The notes: generated from the sequence alone by a model not told the origin. A stretch of DNA of 64,000 nucleotides from an uncultured Mailhella sp. (GCA_944322635.1 CALUPL010000064.1:1-64000); one strand, 5' to 3'; numbered from the stretch's first letter, positions 52,589-61,930 are shown. A program made the numbers and translations.

Positions 52589-54256
52589 CTACATGGATTC
52601 CGGTGCGCTGACGCCGAGCAGATCAAGCCCGTTGGCGATAACGACGCTCACGGCGCGCAGAAGTGCAAGACGGGCTTTCATCACGGCTTCATCGTCGCCG
52701 CTCAGAACGGGATTGTTGGCATAGTAGCTGTGCAGCTTGCCGGCCAGCTCCATGAGATAGAAGCTGACGGGATGCGCCGCACGGGCACGGGCCGCGTCTT
52801 CAACCACGTTGCGGAAGCGCTCCGCTTCGCGCAGAAGCGCCAGATCGTCGGCGGAAGTGAGGGGCGCAAGCATGTCGGGCGTGCAGTGCTCGGGCAGAAC
52901 CACGCCTCTGTCGGCGGCGCGGCGCAGCAGCGCGGCCACGCGGGCATAGGCATACTGCACGTAGTACACCGGATTTTCCATGTTCCGCTGCTTCACGAGA
53001 TCGAGATCGAAGTCAAGCGGGCTGTCGCTCTTGCGGGAAAGGAACATGAAGCGGGCGGCATCGGTGCCCACGTCATCGAGCACTTCCCTCAGCGTGACGA
53101 ACTCGCCGGAACGGGTGGACATGGCCACGGGCTCTCCGCCGCGCATGAGGTTCACCATCTGAATGAGCACCACGTGAAAATCCTTTTCCGGATCATGCTT
53201 CATGCAGGTGATGGCGGCTTTCATGCGGGGCACATAGCCGTGGTGATCGGCACCCCAGATGTCGATGCACTCATCGAAGCCGCGCTCGAACTTGTTGGCA
53301 TGATAAGCGATGTCGGAAGCGAAATAGGTCAGATATCCGTCGCTCTTGCGAAGCACTCTGTCCTTGTCGTCGCCGAACTGCTGCGTGGCCAGCCACACGG
53401 CGTTGTCCTTGTCGTACACAAGGCCCATGGCGCGCAGCTTGTCGAAGGCCTCGTCCACCTTTCCGGCATCCACGAGGCTCTTTTCCGAGAACCACACCTG
53501 ATGCTCCACGCGGAATTCCTTGAGGTCTTCCTTGATGCCCGCCAGAATGGTGGCGCAGGCATATTCATAGCAGAGATCCTTGGCTTCCGCTTCGGGACGT
53601 TCCGGCAGAGAAGGATCCTTTTCCAGCATTTCGCGGGCTATGTCGCGGATATAGTCGCCGTGATACCAGCCCTTGGGATCTTCGGGATACGTGACGGGAA
53701 GGTTGCATATCTCGCGCATGCGAAGATACACCGAGTCTCCCAGAAGACGCATCTGACGGCCGGCATCGTTGATGTAATACTCCGTGGACACGTCGAATCC
53801 GGCAAAGCGCAGCAGACGAGTAAGCGAATCGCCCACGGCGGCACCGCGGCCGTGACCGATGTGCAGGGGGCCGGTGGGATTGGCGGAAACGTACTCCACC
53901 ACAATGCGGCGGCCGCCGCCATTTTTCGAGGAACCGAAGGCCCTGCCCTCTTCTTCCACCTCGGACACGACGCCCTGCCAGAACGACGGAGCGAAGGTGA
54001 TATTAATGAAGCCCGGACCGGCTATTTCGGCCGTAACGAGACCGGGGAACTTTTCGCAAAGCCGGTCCAGAATCTTGTCGGCCACGACACGGGGCGCAGC
54101 CTTGGCCTGCTTGGCGAGCACCATGGCCAGATTGGTTGCCAGATCGCCGTGACTGGACTCTCTGGGAATTTCCAGAACGGCCTTTTCAGGCCACTGCCAG
54201 CCGTTGTCAGCCACAATGTCACGAAGAGCCTTTTCAATGAGAATTATGTCGCGCAT
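52589..54256 (-). CDS. argS: arginyl-tRNA synthetase
   Basis: 555 residues, normal size. Class I synthetase with the HIGH motif as HIGHGRG (near 130), SANPTGPLHIGHGRGAA being family typical. The C-terminal anticodon-binding helical domain has the ArgS arrangement. Starts 2 bases after fabD and ends 2 bases before the SPOR gene, so the three are one operon. Confidence 0.96.
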   Translation of the reverse strand: MRDIILIEKALRDIVADNGWQWPEKAVLEIPRESSHGDLATNLAMVLAKQAKAAPRVVADKILDRLCEKFPGLVTAEIAGPGFINITFAPSFWQGVVSEVEEEGRAFGSSKNGGGRRIVVEYVSANPTGPLHIGHGRGAAVGDSLTRLLRFAGFDVSTEYYINDAGRQMRLLGDSVYLRMREICNLPVTYPEDPKGWYHGDYIRDIAREMLEKDPSLPERPEAEAKDLCYEYACATILAGIKEDLKEFRVEHQVWFSEKSLVDAGKVDEAFDKLRAMGLVYDKDNAVWLATQQFGDDKDRVLRKSDGYLTYFASDIAYHANKFERGFDECIDIWGADHHGYVPRMKAAITCMKHDPEKDFHVVLIQMVNLMRGGEPVAMSTRSGEFVTLREVLDDVGTDAARFMFLSRKSDSPLDFDLDLVKQRNMENPVYYVQYAYARVAALLRRAADRGVVLPEHCTPDMLAPLTSADDLALLREAERFRNVVEDAARARAAHPVSFYLMELAGKLHSYYANNPVLSGDDEAVMKARLALLRAVSVVIANGLDLLGVSAPESM

Positions 54257-54258
54257 CG

Positions 54259-55218
54259 CTATCCTTCAAATGCATCAACGGCGTCTTTGTTGGGAATATG
54301 AACGGTGGTGTAGCTGCCGTCTGCCACGTCCGCAGCCACAAGAATGGGACGAACCATACGGGTGAGCACGCCCTGAGGACCGAACTCGACCCAGCGACGT
54401 ACGCCGTCTCTCCACTGATTGGAAATGGTGTCCACCCAGCACACCGACGAGGTCATCTGACGGCGCATGGCACTGTGCAGAGCCTCCGCATCGCTCAGAG
54501 GTTCGCCGTTGATGTTGGAATAAATGGGGAACCTGGCATCGTGCCAGTCCTGCTTGTCGAGCAGCTTGGAAAATTCCGCCGAAGCTTCCGCCATCATGGG
54601 TGTGTGGAAGGCTCCGCTTACGGCCAGAGGAAAGCCCTTGGCGCGCGGATTTTCCGCCTTGAGCTTTTCCGCGGCGGCTTCCACGGCTTCGCGGTGACCG
54701 CTCAGCACGAACTGCAGCGGGGTGTTCTTGTTGGCCACGCGCACCAGCTTGCCGGTACTTTCGGAAACCTGCTTGGCCGCGGCTTCCACCTGTTCCTGGG
54801 AAAGGCGTATCATGGCGCACATGGTGCCTATGTGTTCCGGATCCACGTCGGCCATGAGACGGCCGCGCAGCGTAACGAGTTCCAGCACCTTGTCCATTTC
54901 GAGCACTCCGGCCGCAGCCAGAGCACTGAATTCGCCGAGACTGTGTCCGGCTGCGCAGGCCGGAGAAAGACGGTCGGATACGCTCAGCCAGAGGGCTATG
55001 TTCACCACAGTGATGGCGGGCTGAAGATTGCGGGTTTCGGCCATGAGCGTGGCATCGTCGCTTTCCCAGTATATTTCGCGCAGAGGCAGACCGCTTATGC
55101 TTTCCGCCTTCTTCCAGAGTTCCATGATATCGGAAGACGCCTCGGCAAGACGTCTTCCCATGCCAGATGCCTGCGACCCCTGACCGGGGAACAGGATGGC
55201 GGTCTTGACACTGTTCAT
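54259..55218 (-). CDS. fabD: malonyl-CoA:ACP transacylase
   Basis: 319 residues. Transfers malonyl from CoA to ACP. ILFPGQGSQASGMG at the start, nucleophile Ser in GHSLGEF (near 90) and catalytic His in SGAFHTPMM (near 200). The ATG at 55218 was chosen with GGGAG seven bases upstream; alternative starts lie at 55224 and 55251. Its place with argS and not with the other fab genes is unusual relative to E. coli but the match is clear. Confidence 0.92.
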   Translation of the reverse strand: MNSVKTAILFPGQGSQASGMGRRLAEASSDIMELWKKAESISGLPLREIYWESDDATLMAETRNLQPAITVVNIALWLSVSDRLSPACAAGHSLGEFSALAAAGVLEMDKVLELVTLRGRLMADVDPEHIGTMCAMIRLSQEQVEAAAKQVSESTGKLVRVANKNTPLQFVLSGHREAVEAAAEKLKAENPRAKGFPLAVSGAFHTPMMAEASAEFSKLLDKQDWHDARFPIYSNINGEPLSDAEALHSAMRRQMTSSVCWVDTISNQWRDGVRRWVEFGPQGVLTRMVRPILVAADVADGSYTTVHIPNKDAVDAFEG

Positions 55219-55420
55219 TTCCATACTCCCTGACTGGGTTATGGGTCTCATGCACAGCCCCGCCAGATGAGGGAGGCTGAGCCTTCAAGGCACGTCACTT
55301 CCGTACCGGCCACGCGATGCCGGAAGCCGTGCCGCCCGAACATGGCGGAACATTCCGCAATGCCGGGCGCTTACTGTACTCTTTCGCATCCGCCGCAGTC
55401 GCCTGCAGCCTTTTTACTGT

Positions 55421-56404
55421 CTAGTCGTACCGGACGGAGCTGAACTTCATCAGTCTTTCCCAGTTATGATGGGATTCAATATAGCGGAAGGTGCCGGTTT
55501 TGGCACGGATGACCAGAGAATGCGTAACGGCGCCTCTGCCGGAGTAGCTCACGCCACCGAGAAAGGTACCGCCGGAAATGCCGGTAGCAGCAAAGAACGC
55601 GTCATCGGCACGGATAATGGAATCCACGGTAAGAATTTCATCCAGTTTCGTGCCTTCCGCCAGCATGGCCTGCCGTTCGGCCTCGGACTGAGGATCGAAG
55701 CGGCCGAACATCTGTCCGCCCACGCCCTTGATGGCACAGGCGGAAATGACGCCTTCGGGAGTACCGCCGGTTCCCATCATGACATCGACGTCCACGCTGG
55801 GGTCGGCCACCATGAGCGAACCGGCCACGTCGCCGTCCGTATGCAGAGTAATGCGGGCACCGGTCTTACGGATTTCCTCAATGAGTCCCTTGTGACGGGG
55901 CTTGTCGAGCACGAACACCACAAGATCGTTGATATCCTTGCCCACGGCCCGGGCCACTGCCTGAAGATTGTCGGACACGGGGGCGTCGATATCCACCACG
56001 TCGCGTGCCTCGGGCCCCACCACGAGCTTCTTCATGTAATAGCTGGAGCCGGGATTATACATGTATCCCGACTTGCACGCACCTATGACCGCAATGGCAT
56101 TGGGCCGGCCGAGCGCCAGCAGGTTCGTTCCTTCCACGGGATCCACGGCGATATCGATTTCCGGGCCCGTTCCGTCCCCGACTTCTTCGCCGTTGTACAG
56201 CATGGGGGCCTTATCCTTGGCCCCCTCGCCTATGATGACGCGGCCCCTGATGGAAAGGGAGTCGAAAGACAGCCGCATGGCGTCCACCGCCGCACCGTCG
56301 CCGTCTTCCTTCGCGCCTTTTCCCAGCCAGCGGGCCGCGGAAAGAGCTGCGGATTCCGTTACACGGAGCAGATCGAACGCCAGATTTTTTTCAGGAGCTT
56401 GCAT
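55421..56404 (-). CDS. glpX: class II fructose-1,6-bisphosphatase
   Basis: 327 residues, close to the usual 320-340. Removes the 1-phosphate of fructose-1,6-bisphosphate in gluconeogenesis. GlpX motifs: IGEGAKDKAPML near 57-68, DIAVDPVEGTN (metal site) near 84-94, and GGTPEGVISACAIK. GGGAGG precedes the ATG. Likely monocistronic, with its own promoter at 56470-56498. Confidence 0.95.
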   Translation of the reverse strand: MQAPEKNLAFDLLRVTESAALSAARWLGKGAKEDGDGAAVDAMRLSFDSLSIRGRVIIGEGAKDKAPMLYNGEEVGDGTGPEIDIAVDPVEGTNLLALGRPNAIAVIGACKSGYMYNPGSSYYMKKLVVGPEARDVVDIDAPVSDNLQAVARAVGKDINDLVVFVLDKPRHKGLIEEIRKTGARITLHTDGDVAGSLMVADPSVDVDVMMGTGGTPEGVISACAIKGVGGQMFGRFDPQSEAERQAMLAEGTKLDEILTVDSIIRADDAFFAATGISGGTFLGGVSYSGRGAVTHSLVIRAKTGTFRYIESHHNWERLMKFSSVRYD

Positions 56405-56469
56405 ATTGTCCTCCCTCGGAAAGGGGCTGTTACATAAAGAAAGGCCCGAACGCAGGCCGCAACGGCATA

Positions 56470-56498
56470 ACTATAGCCGAGCCTGCGTTTTTCATCAA
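56470..56498 (-). promoter_or_regulatory. sigma-70 promoter for glpX
   Basis: On the minus strand TTGATG, exactly 17 bases, TATAGT; predicted start near 56463, about 60 bases before the glpX ATG. An inverted repeat (AACGCAGGC/GCCTGCGTT) spans the promoter, possibly an operator. Confidence 0.7.
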
Positions 56499-56765
56499 GA
56501 GTAAAGACTTTGACATAAAGGAGCGACTCCGTCTGAAAAAGTCCTAAACTTTTTACAACTGTCCCGGCTTACAGAAAAAAGAAGAGAAAGCCCCGCTTCC
56601 GGGGGAAATATGTTCACCGCTCCGTGCCACGGATGTCCACAGGGCCGCAGTCGGAAAAGGCAGCTCTCGACATCTGCCGCGGTGAAACTTCAAAAAAAGT
56701 GCCATTTCAAGCGCACCCGCGTTTCATCCCGACGCCCGGGACACGGCACTTCCAAGTACGACGAG

Positions 56766-56796
56766 AAAAGGGCGGACCGAAAGGTCTGCCCTTTTT
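56766..56796. terminator. terminator of the Smr-domain gene
   Basis: Stem AAAAGGGCGGACC/GGTCTGCCCTTTT with a GAAA loop and A/T tracts on both sides, 11 bases after the stop of the leftward gene. Confidence 0.85.
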
Positions 56797-56806
56797 ACTT
56801 CTTCCT

Positions 56807-57853
56807 TTATGCGTAAAGGTCGGGATCAGAAGGCATGACATCCCAACGGATCTTGCCGTAACTCTTCTTTCGTCTGCGGATGAGCACATAAAAGGCCCCG
56901 GCTCCACCGTCCTCCTGTCTGGCCGTGCAGAAGGCAAGAACCACGCGCTTGAAGGGGTCCTGGGTGAGCCACTGCTGTACGCGGGAGCGAAGTACCGGCA
57001 CGCCGTTCAGCGAGTTCAGCCCCCTTCCGGTGACGATGAGCACCGTTCGCCAGCCCTTGTAGTAGGCGTTGCGGAAAAAGCCCACCAGGTTCTGAAACGC
57101 CTGTTCACAGTTCAGGCCGTGCAGGTCGATGTGCGCCTCGGGGCTGAACTGCCGCGACTGAAGCTGGGAAACTATCATGAGATCGAGTCCGACAACGTGA
57201 CCTTCCGCATATTCGGCGGTGCTGGCCACGGAAAATTCCACCTTGCCTTCCATGAAGTCCTGGAGCGGATGACGAGGATCGGTCACGGGAACCGCCGGAG
57301 GTTCCGGCTCCACGGGAACGTCGCGGCCCTTGCCGTTGAGCGGAACAGTGCCCTTGATGGCGCTGAAAAAATCACGACTGTCATCGGCCTCCGCGCTTTT
57401 TCCGGCGGCCTCGTTCATCATGTCGGAGTCGTCGCGGCTGCCTATGCGTTCACCGGCCAAAGCCATGGCCGTCAGCGTGGCGGGGGCCTGTTCCTCTTCC
57501 GGTTCGGCCTTCGGCGCTTCGGGAACGGGGGCTTCCGTCTTTTTGCGCAAAAGCTTCTTTACACCCTGCTGCTCCAGAGCTTTGGCAAAGCTGTCGTTGT
57601 CGCCGCCGTCAAGCGGCCTGCCTTTTGCGCCCCGCCCCCCGGAAGGCTTGGCAGGGGCGGAAAGCTCCCGCACATTGCCTCCCATGGCCTGCATGAACAG
57701 TTCCGCATCGGCGTCCTGCGCGGATTCTTCGGCCTGTTTGTTCTTCACCACCGTTTTAACATGGCGCTGTTTTTTCGAATTGTCTCGTTCACTACGGGAA
57801 GGAAAGTCCCGCGCATTCAGTCGGGAAAACGGATTGGAAGCATCTTTGCTCAT
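56807..57853 (-). CDS. Smr-domain protein
   Basis: 348 residues. The first 230 residues are polar, acidic and low-complexity, probably disordered. The C-terminal Smr domain (about 240-340) has IDLHGLNCEQAF and TGRGLNS, the conserved DLHG and GRG motifs of the MutS2/YdaL family, which nick or bind nucleic acids. No MutS ATPase is attached, so it is a stand-alone Smr nuclease candidate, perhaps acting on RNA or branched DNA. Start: ATG at 57853, near a GGCGG-type site. It ends at a strong terminator. Confidence 0.85.
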   Translation of the reverse strand: MSKDASNPFSRLNARDFPSRSERDNSKKQRHVKTVVKNKQAEESAQDADAELFMQAMGGNVRELSAPAKPSGGRGAKGRPLDGGDNDSFAKALEQQGVKKLLRKKTEAPVPEAPKAEPEEEQAPATLTAMALAGERIGSRDDSDMMNEAAGKSAEADDSRDFFSAIKGTVPLNGKGRDVPVEPEPPAVPVTDPRHPLQDFMEGKVEFSVASTAEYAEGHVVGLDLMIVSQLQSRQFSPEAHIDLHGLNCEQAFQNLVGFFRNAYYKGWRTVLIVTGRGLNSLNGVPVLRSRVQQWLTQDPFKRVVLAFCTARQEDGGAGAFYVLIRRRKKSYGKIRWDVMPSDPDLYA

Positions 57854-58283
57854 GGGAACCGCCTTGAAAATAAAAATTCATGCCGCTCGGGGCACTCCTT
57901 TTCTAAATACTCCTCGGGGAAATGCAAGAGCATGAGCTTCGGCACTACCTCTGTGACAGGCATGTGCCTTACGCTTCTGTCACACCGAACGTGTCTCCTC
58001 AAAAGACTTTTTCCCACGATCTTCTGACAAGGCGGGCAAACGCTCTGCAGCCTTTTCTTCGAAGCCTGGAATACAGGTTCCACGAACCACCGATTCTGGG
58101 AGACGCCGTTTAAAAAACTTGGCAAACCGAGCGGAAGCTACTATTAATACGGGGCACCTGTATGAACGATTTCCCGGGGAAATGCCGCGCGTCAAAGGTT
58201 TTCATCCTTCTTCGCGCGCCACGCAGGAGCAAACGCAGTAAGGCCCGCCCCAAGGCGGACGCCTTCAAACAGGAGATACGACC
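57854..58283. other. divergent intergenic region between Smr gene and purM
   Basis: About 430 bases with a likely purM promoter and a purM leader of about 130 bases that contains a 41-codon frame (see those entries). The Smr-gene promoter should also lie here. No other gene seen. Confidence 0.45.
58119..58147 (+). promoter_or_regulatory. candidate purM promoter
   Basis: TTGGCA (58119-58124), 17-base spacer, TATTAA (58142-58147); predicted start near 58154. Good spacing and the right position for purM. Confidence 0.6.
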
Positions 58284-58287
58284 ATGA
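58162..58287 (+). CDS. possible 41-residue leader ORF coupled to purM
   Basis: An ATG eight bases after the predicted start site opens a 41-codon frame whose TGA overlaps the purM ATG (ATGA). The product would be basic (MNDFPGKCRASKVFILLRAP, then many Lys/Arg). There is no clear ribosome binding site. It may act in translational coupling, or be chance in a GC-rich leader. Confidence 0.25.
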   Translation: MNDFPGKCRASKVFILLRAPRRSKRSKARPKADAFKQEIRP

Positions 58288-59336
58288 GCTTTTCCCGTTC
58301 CGACGCATACACCTCAGCCGGCGTCGATATCAGTGCCGGCAACGAGCTGGTTTCCCGCATCAGGACCATGGTGGCCAGCACGCAGACGCACGGTGTCCTT
58401 TCGGACATAGGCGGCTTCGGCGGCCTGTTCCGTCCCGACATCACGGGCATGCAGGCTCCTGTTCTCGTAGCGGGCACCGACGGCGTGGGTACCAAGCTCA
58501 AAATGGCCTCCATGTTCAACAGACACGACACCGTAGGCATCGACCTTGTGGCCATGAGCGTGAACGACTGTCTGGTTCTTGGTGCAAAACCCCTGTTCTT
58601 CCTCGACTATTTTTCCTGCGGAGAGCTTGATGTGGAACAGGCCACCACGGTTGTCGGCGGCATAGTCGAAGGCTGCAAAATGAGCAACTGCACGCTTCTC
58701 GGCGGAGAAACGGCAGAAATGCCGGGCATGTATGCCAAGGGGGACTATGATCTTGCCGGATTCTGCGTGGGCATTGTGGACGGTCCGAACATTGTGGACG
58801 GCTCCACCATCAGCGTTGGCGACGTGATCATAGGTCTGGCCTCATCCGGTCTCCACTCCAACGGCTATTCCCTGGTGCGCAAGATCTACGAGGAAAGCGG
58901 CGTAAAGCCCGACGACATCGTGCCGGGCACCGACCGCACCTTTGCCGACGTGCTGCTTACGCCCACCGTCATTTATGCCGACCAGGTGAAGTCCATCATG
59001 CGGGATCTTCCCATCAAGGGCATGGTTCACATTACGGGCGGCGGCTTTTACGACAACATTCCCCGTGTTCTTTCTCCTTCCGTATGCGCCAACATCCGCT
59101 TTTCCAGCTGGGAACGCCCCGCCATCTTCAACTGGCTCAAGGAACAGGGTAATCTCACCTGGCCGGAAATGCTCCAGATCTTCAACTGCGGCATAGGCTA
59201 CATCATGATTACCGACCGGGCCACGGCCGACGACATGCTTCCCCGCTTCAAGTCCATGCACACAGACGCATGGGAAATAGGCACCATAGTCCGGCGCAAA
59301 GACAATCAGGAACAGGTGGAGATTTCCTTTGACTGA
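58284..59336 (+). CDS. purM: phosphoribosylformylglycinamidine cyclo-ligase
   Basis: 350 residues. Makes AIR in purine synthesis. Motifs: GTDGVGTKLK near 64-73, DLVAMSVNDCLVLGAKPLFFLDY (family signature), GGETAEMPGMY near 140-150 and GLHSNGYSLVR. AGGAG precedes the ATG. The 3' end overlaps the next gene by 8 bases. Confidence 0.96.
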   Translation: MSFSRSDAYTSAGVDISAGNELVSRIRTMVASTQTHGVLSDIGGFGGLFRPDITGMQAPVLVAGTDGVGTKLKMASMFNRHDTVGIDLVAMSVNDCLVLGAKPLFFLDYFSCGELDVEQATTVVGGIVEGCKMSNCTLLGGETAEMPGMYAKGDYDLAGFCVGIVDGPNIVDGSTISVGDVIIGLASSGLHSNGYSLVRKIYEESGVKPDDIVPGTDRTFADVLLTPTVIYADQVKSIMRDLPIKGMVHITGGGFYDNIPRVLSPSVCANIRFSSWERPAIFNWLKEQGNLTWPEMLQIFNCGIGYIMITDRATADDMLPRFKSMHTDAWEIGTIVRRKDNQEQVEISFD

Positions 59337-59781
59337 CTTTCCCAAACCCTGCCGCTATGTGGTGAGCGCCTGCCTTGCAGGCACTCCCTGCCGCTATGAC
59401 GGCCGCTCGAACCTGCGCCCCGAAATCGCCGCTCTTGTGGAAAGAGGCGAGGCCGTGCCGGTATGTCCCGAAGTGCTCGGCGGACTGCCCACCCCGCGCA
59501 CGCCGAGCGAACGCAAGGCCGATCGCGTAGTTTCCGCCTCGGGCGACGACGTGACAGCGGCCTTTCTTGCCGGAGCGGAGGCCGCTCTCTACATTGCCGA
59601 GGAATACGGCTGCTGTGCGGCCGTACTTAAAGCGCGATCCCCTTCCTGCGGCTGCGGACGCATTTACGACGGAACCTTTTCGCACACTCTCATAGACGGC
59701 GACGGACTGTTTGCCGCGCTTCTGCGCAAGAAAGGCTTCCAGATCTTTACCGAAGAAACTTTTTCCCCGGACAAAGCATGA
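59329..59781 (+). CDS. DUF523 family protein
   Basis: 150 residues. The family marks are all present: VSACLAGTPCRYDG near 12-25, CPEVLGGLPTPR near 46-57 and KARSPSCGCG near 101-110, with conserved cysteines that could bind a metal or Fe-S cluster. Start is TTG at 59329, inside the purM end, preceded by GGTGGAG seven bases upstream. It overlaps the following cbiK frame by 4 bases. The function of DUF523 proteins is not established. Confidence 0.85.
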   Translation: MTDFPKPCRYVVSACLAGTPCRYDGRSNLRPEIAALVERGEAVPVCPEVLGGLPTPRTPSERKADRVVSASGDDVTAAFLAGAEAALYIAEEYGCCAAVLKARSPSCGCGRIYDGTFSHTLIDGDGLFAALLRKKGFQIFTEETFSPDKA

Positions 59782-61925
59782 AACGCGGCGTTCTTCTGGT
59801 AGCCTACGGATGCGGCAACATTCGCGGAGCCGCGGCTCTGCGGGCCGTGCAGGCCGCCACGCAGGCACGCTTTCATCTGCCGGTGCGCTGGGCGTTCACG
59901 TCCGAGGTCATGCGGCTCAGGCTTGCCAGTTCCCGCACGAAGTCCGATTCCGTGCTCAAAGCACTCAAAAGAATGCGCTATGAGCGCTATACCCATGTGG
60001 CCGTACAACCCCTGCACCTCATTCCCGGCATGGAGTACGGCGGCGTGGCCGCCGACTGCCGCGTCATTGCCAAGGAGGGCAAACTTTCGGTAAGCCTCGG
60101 GCTTCCGCTTCTCTCCAGTCTCGACCCCAACGACGAATGTGTTGCCAAGGCTGCCGCAACGCTGCTCAAGCACATTTCTCCCCTGCGTTCTCCCAGCGAA
60201 CCCGTGGTTTGCATGGCTCACGGCAGCCGCAACGAATGCGACATTCTTTACCGACGCTGGGGCGAGGCCGTGCGCGCCCAAGACCCGCACATTCACGTGG
60301 CCTGCATGGTCGGTTCCGGCATGGTGCGCCCCGACGAGGCCACGCAGGACACTCCCGCCTTCGACGGGCTGGACCTTCTTCTGCCCGAGCTTGCCAGAGA
60401 AGCCGCGCCGAGCGGCCGGGTATGGTTGCTTCCCCTGCTTTCCGTCGTCGGCAGGCACACGCTGGAAGACATGGCCGGTTCCTCGCCCACGTCCTGGAAA
60501 AGCCGTCTCGAAGCCGCCGGCTTCCGCTGTCAGGCGGAACTGCGGGGACTGGCCGACGATCCGGCCTTCGTCACGCTCTGGCTGGACAGACTGGAAGCGG
60601 CACTTGCCGCTCTGGAATCCCCCGCACCGCAGATGGCCGCCGCAGAGCCGCATGCCTCATCCAACGCATCCTGCTGTTCGTCCTCCCTTTTTTTTCCCGA
60701 TTTCTTTCCCTCATTCAAGGAGACTGCCATGTCCGCTTCCGTTCTCAGCTCCGCCATGGAGCAGAATCTTTCTCAGGGATCCATGATCCGGCGCATGTTC
60801 GAGGCCGGCATAGAACTGCGCAAGAAATACGGAGACGAAGCCGTATGCGACTTCAGCCTCGGTAACCCCGATCTCGCTCCGCCGGCCGAAGCGGCCCGTG
60901 CCATGAGCGCTCTTGCCGCCCGTCTCTCCGAGCCCGGCATTCTCGGCTACATGCCCAACGGCGGATTTGCCTGGGCCCGCGAAAAGCTGGCCGCATGGCT
61001 GAGCGATCAGCAGAAAACGCCTCTCAAGGCTCAGAACGTCATGCTCGGCTGCGGCGCCGCCGGTGTCATGAACGCCTTTTTCCATACCGTTCTCGAACCC
61101 GGCGACGAAGTGCTCACCGTGGCGCCCTTCTTCGGTGAATATCGCTTCTATGTAAGCAATCACGGCAGCACGCTGCATCCCGTTCCCTGCCGGGCCGAAG
61201 ACTTCGGCCCCGACGTGGATGCCCTGGCTGCGGCCGTTACTCCCCGCACCCGCGCGCTCATCATCAACTCGCCCAACAACCCCTCTGGCGCAGTCTATTC
61301 AAAGGAAGACCTCGTAAAACTTGCCGCCATGCTGGAAGAAGCCTCCAGGCGCATCGGCCGCATCATCTATCTCGTGGCCGACGAACCCTACCGCTTCCTT
61401 GCCTACGACGGCATAGAGGTGCCCGCCGCCCTGCCTCTCTACAAGCACTGCGTGGTCATCAGCTCCTTTGCCAAAAACTACGGCATGGCCGGTGAACGCG
61501 TAGGCTACATTGCCGTCAATCCCGACATGGAAGACGCCGACAAGCTCATGGACGGACTCATCTTCTCCAACCGCGTGCTCGGCTTCGTGAATCCCCCCGT
61601 GGTCGGTCAGTACCTCATGGCCGAATGCCTCGGCACTTCCACCGACGAGGCACTCGGCATCTATACCCGCCGCCGCAACAAGCTTGCCGCCATTCTCGCA
61701 GATGCCGGGTATGAATTCACGCCGCCCAAGGGCACGTTCTACTTCTTCCCCAAGGCCCCCGGCGGAGACGACAAGGGCCTCGTGGATCGCCTCACGAAAA
61801 ATCTCGTTCTCGCGGTGCCGAGTTCCGGTTTCGGTTATCCCGGCTACATCCGCCTGTCCTTTGCCGTGGAAGACGCCGTCATCGAGCGTTCCGCCGAAGG
61901 CTTCCGCAAGGCACTGAAAGGCTGA
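59778..61925 (+). CDS. CbiK-type cobaltochelatase joined in frame to a PLP aminotransferase
   Basis: 715 codons without a stop. Residues 1-280 are an anaerobic-type sirohydrochlorin cobaltochelatase of the CbiK family: VAYGCGNIRG at the start, metal-site His148 in MAHGS and His227 in VGRHTLEDMAG. Residues 318-715 are a complete fold-type I aminotransferase. The link (281-317) reads like non-coding DNA (SSSLFFPDFFPSFKET) and includes a run of eight T at 60688-60695 and an AAGGAG ribosome binding site before an in-frame ATG at 60729. So there are either two genes whose separating stop codon was lost, or a true fusion. No stop occurs in any frame in the junction. Overlaps DUF523 by 4 bases. Confidence 0.75.
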   Translation: MKRGVLLVAYGCGNIRGAAALRAVQAATQARFHLPVRWAFTSEVMRLRLASSRTKSDSVLKALKRMRYERYTHVAVQPLHLIPGMEYGGVAADCRVIAKEGKLSVSLGLPLLSSLDPNDECVAKAAATLLKHISPLRSPSEPVVCMAHGSRNECDILYRRWGEAVRAQDPHIHVACMVGSGMVRPDEATQDTPAFDGLDLLLPELAREAAPSGRVWLLPLLSVVGRHTLEDMAGSSPTSWKSRLEAAGFRCQAELRGLADDPAFVTLWLDRLEAALAALESPAPQMAAAEPHASSNASCCSSSLFFPDFFPSFKETAMSASVLSSAMEQNLSQGSMIRRMFEAGIELRKKYGDEAVCDFSLGNPDLAPPAEAARAMSALAARLSEPGILGYMPNGGFAWAREKLAAWLSDQQKTPLKAQNVMLGCGAAGVMNAFFHTVLEPGDEVLTVAPFFGEYRFYVSNHGSTLHPVPCRAEDFGPDVDALAAAVTPRTRALIINSPNNPSGAVYSKEDLVKLAAMLEEASRRIGRIIYLVADEPYRFLAYDGIEVPAALPLYKHCVVISSFAKNYGMAGERVGYIAVNPDMEDADKLMDGLIFSNRVLGFVNPPVVGQYLMAECLGTSTDEALGIYTRRRNKLAAILADAGYEFTPPKGTFYFFPKAPGGDDKGLVDRLTKNLVLAVPSSGFGYPGYIRLSFAVEDAVIERSAEGFRKALKG
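60729..61925 (+). CDS. class I/II PLP aminotransferase (internal start)
   Basis: 398 residues if translated from its own ATG, which has AAGGAG six bases upstream. Complete aminotransferase: SLGNPDL near 43-49, SPNNPSG at 181-187, Asp218 in ADEPY and PLP Lys249 in SSFAKNYG, GERVGY after it. Normal family length supports independent synthesis. Substrate unknown; an aspartate or aromatic aminotransferase-like activity is typical. It may be made both alone and as the C-terminal half of the joined product described above. Confidence 0.7.
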   Translation: MSASVLSSAMEQNLSQGSMIRRMFEAGIELRKKYGDEAVCDFSLGNPDLAPPAEAARAMSALAARLSEPGILGYMPNGGFAWAREKLAAWLSDQQKTPLKAQNVMLGCGAAGVMNAFFHTVLEPGDEVLTVAPFFGEYRFYVSNHGSTLHPVPCRAEDFGPDVDALAAAVTPRTRALIINSPNNPSGAVYSKEDLVKLAAMLEEASRRIGRIIYLVADEPYRFLAYDGIEVPAALPLYKHCVVISSFAKNYGMAGERVGYIAVNPDMEDADKLMDGLIFSNRVLGFVNPPVVGQYLMAECLGTSTDEALGIYTRRRNKLAAILADAGYEFTPPKGTFYFFPKAPGGDDKGLVDRLTKNLVLAVPSSGFGYPGYIRLSFAVEDAVIERSAEGFRKALKG

Positions 61926-61930
61926 TCCCC

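Noticed and set aside
60661-60728. Frameshift at the eight-T run as the source of a lost cbiK stop
   Set aside because: Adding or removing one T does not bring any stop codon into frame before the aminotransferase ATG, so a simple indel does not explain the junction.
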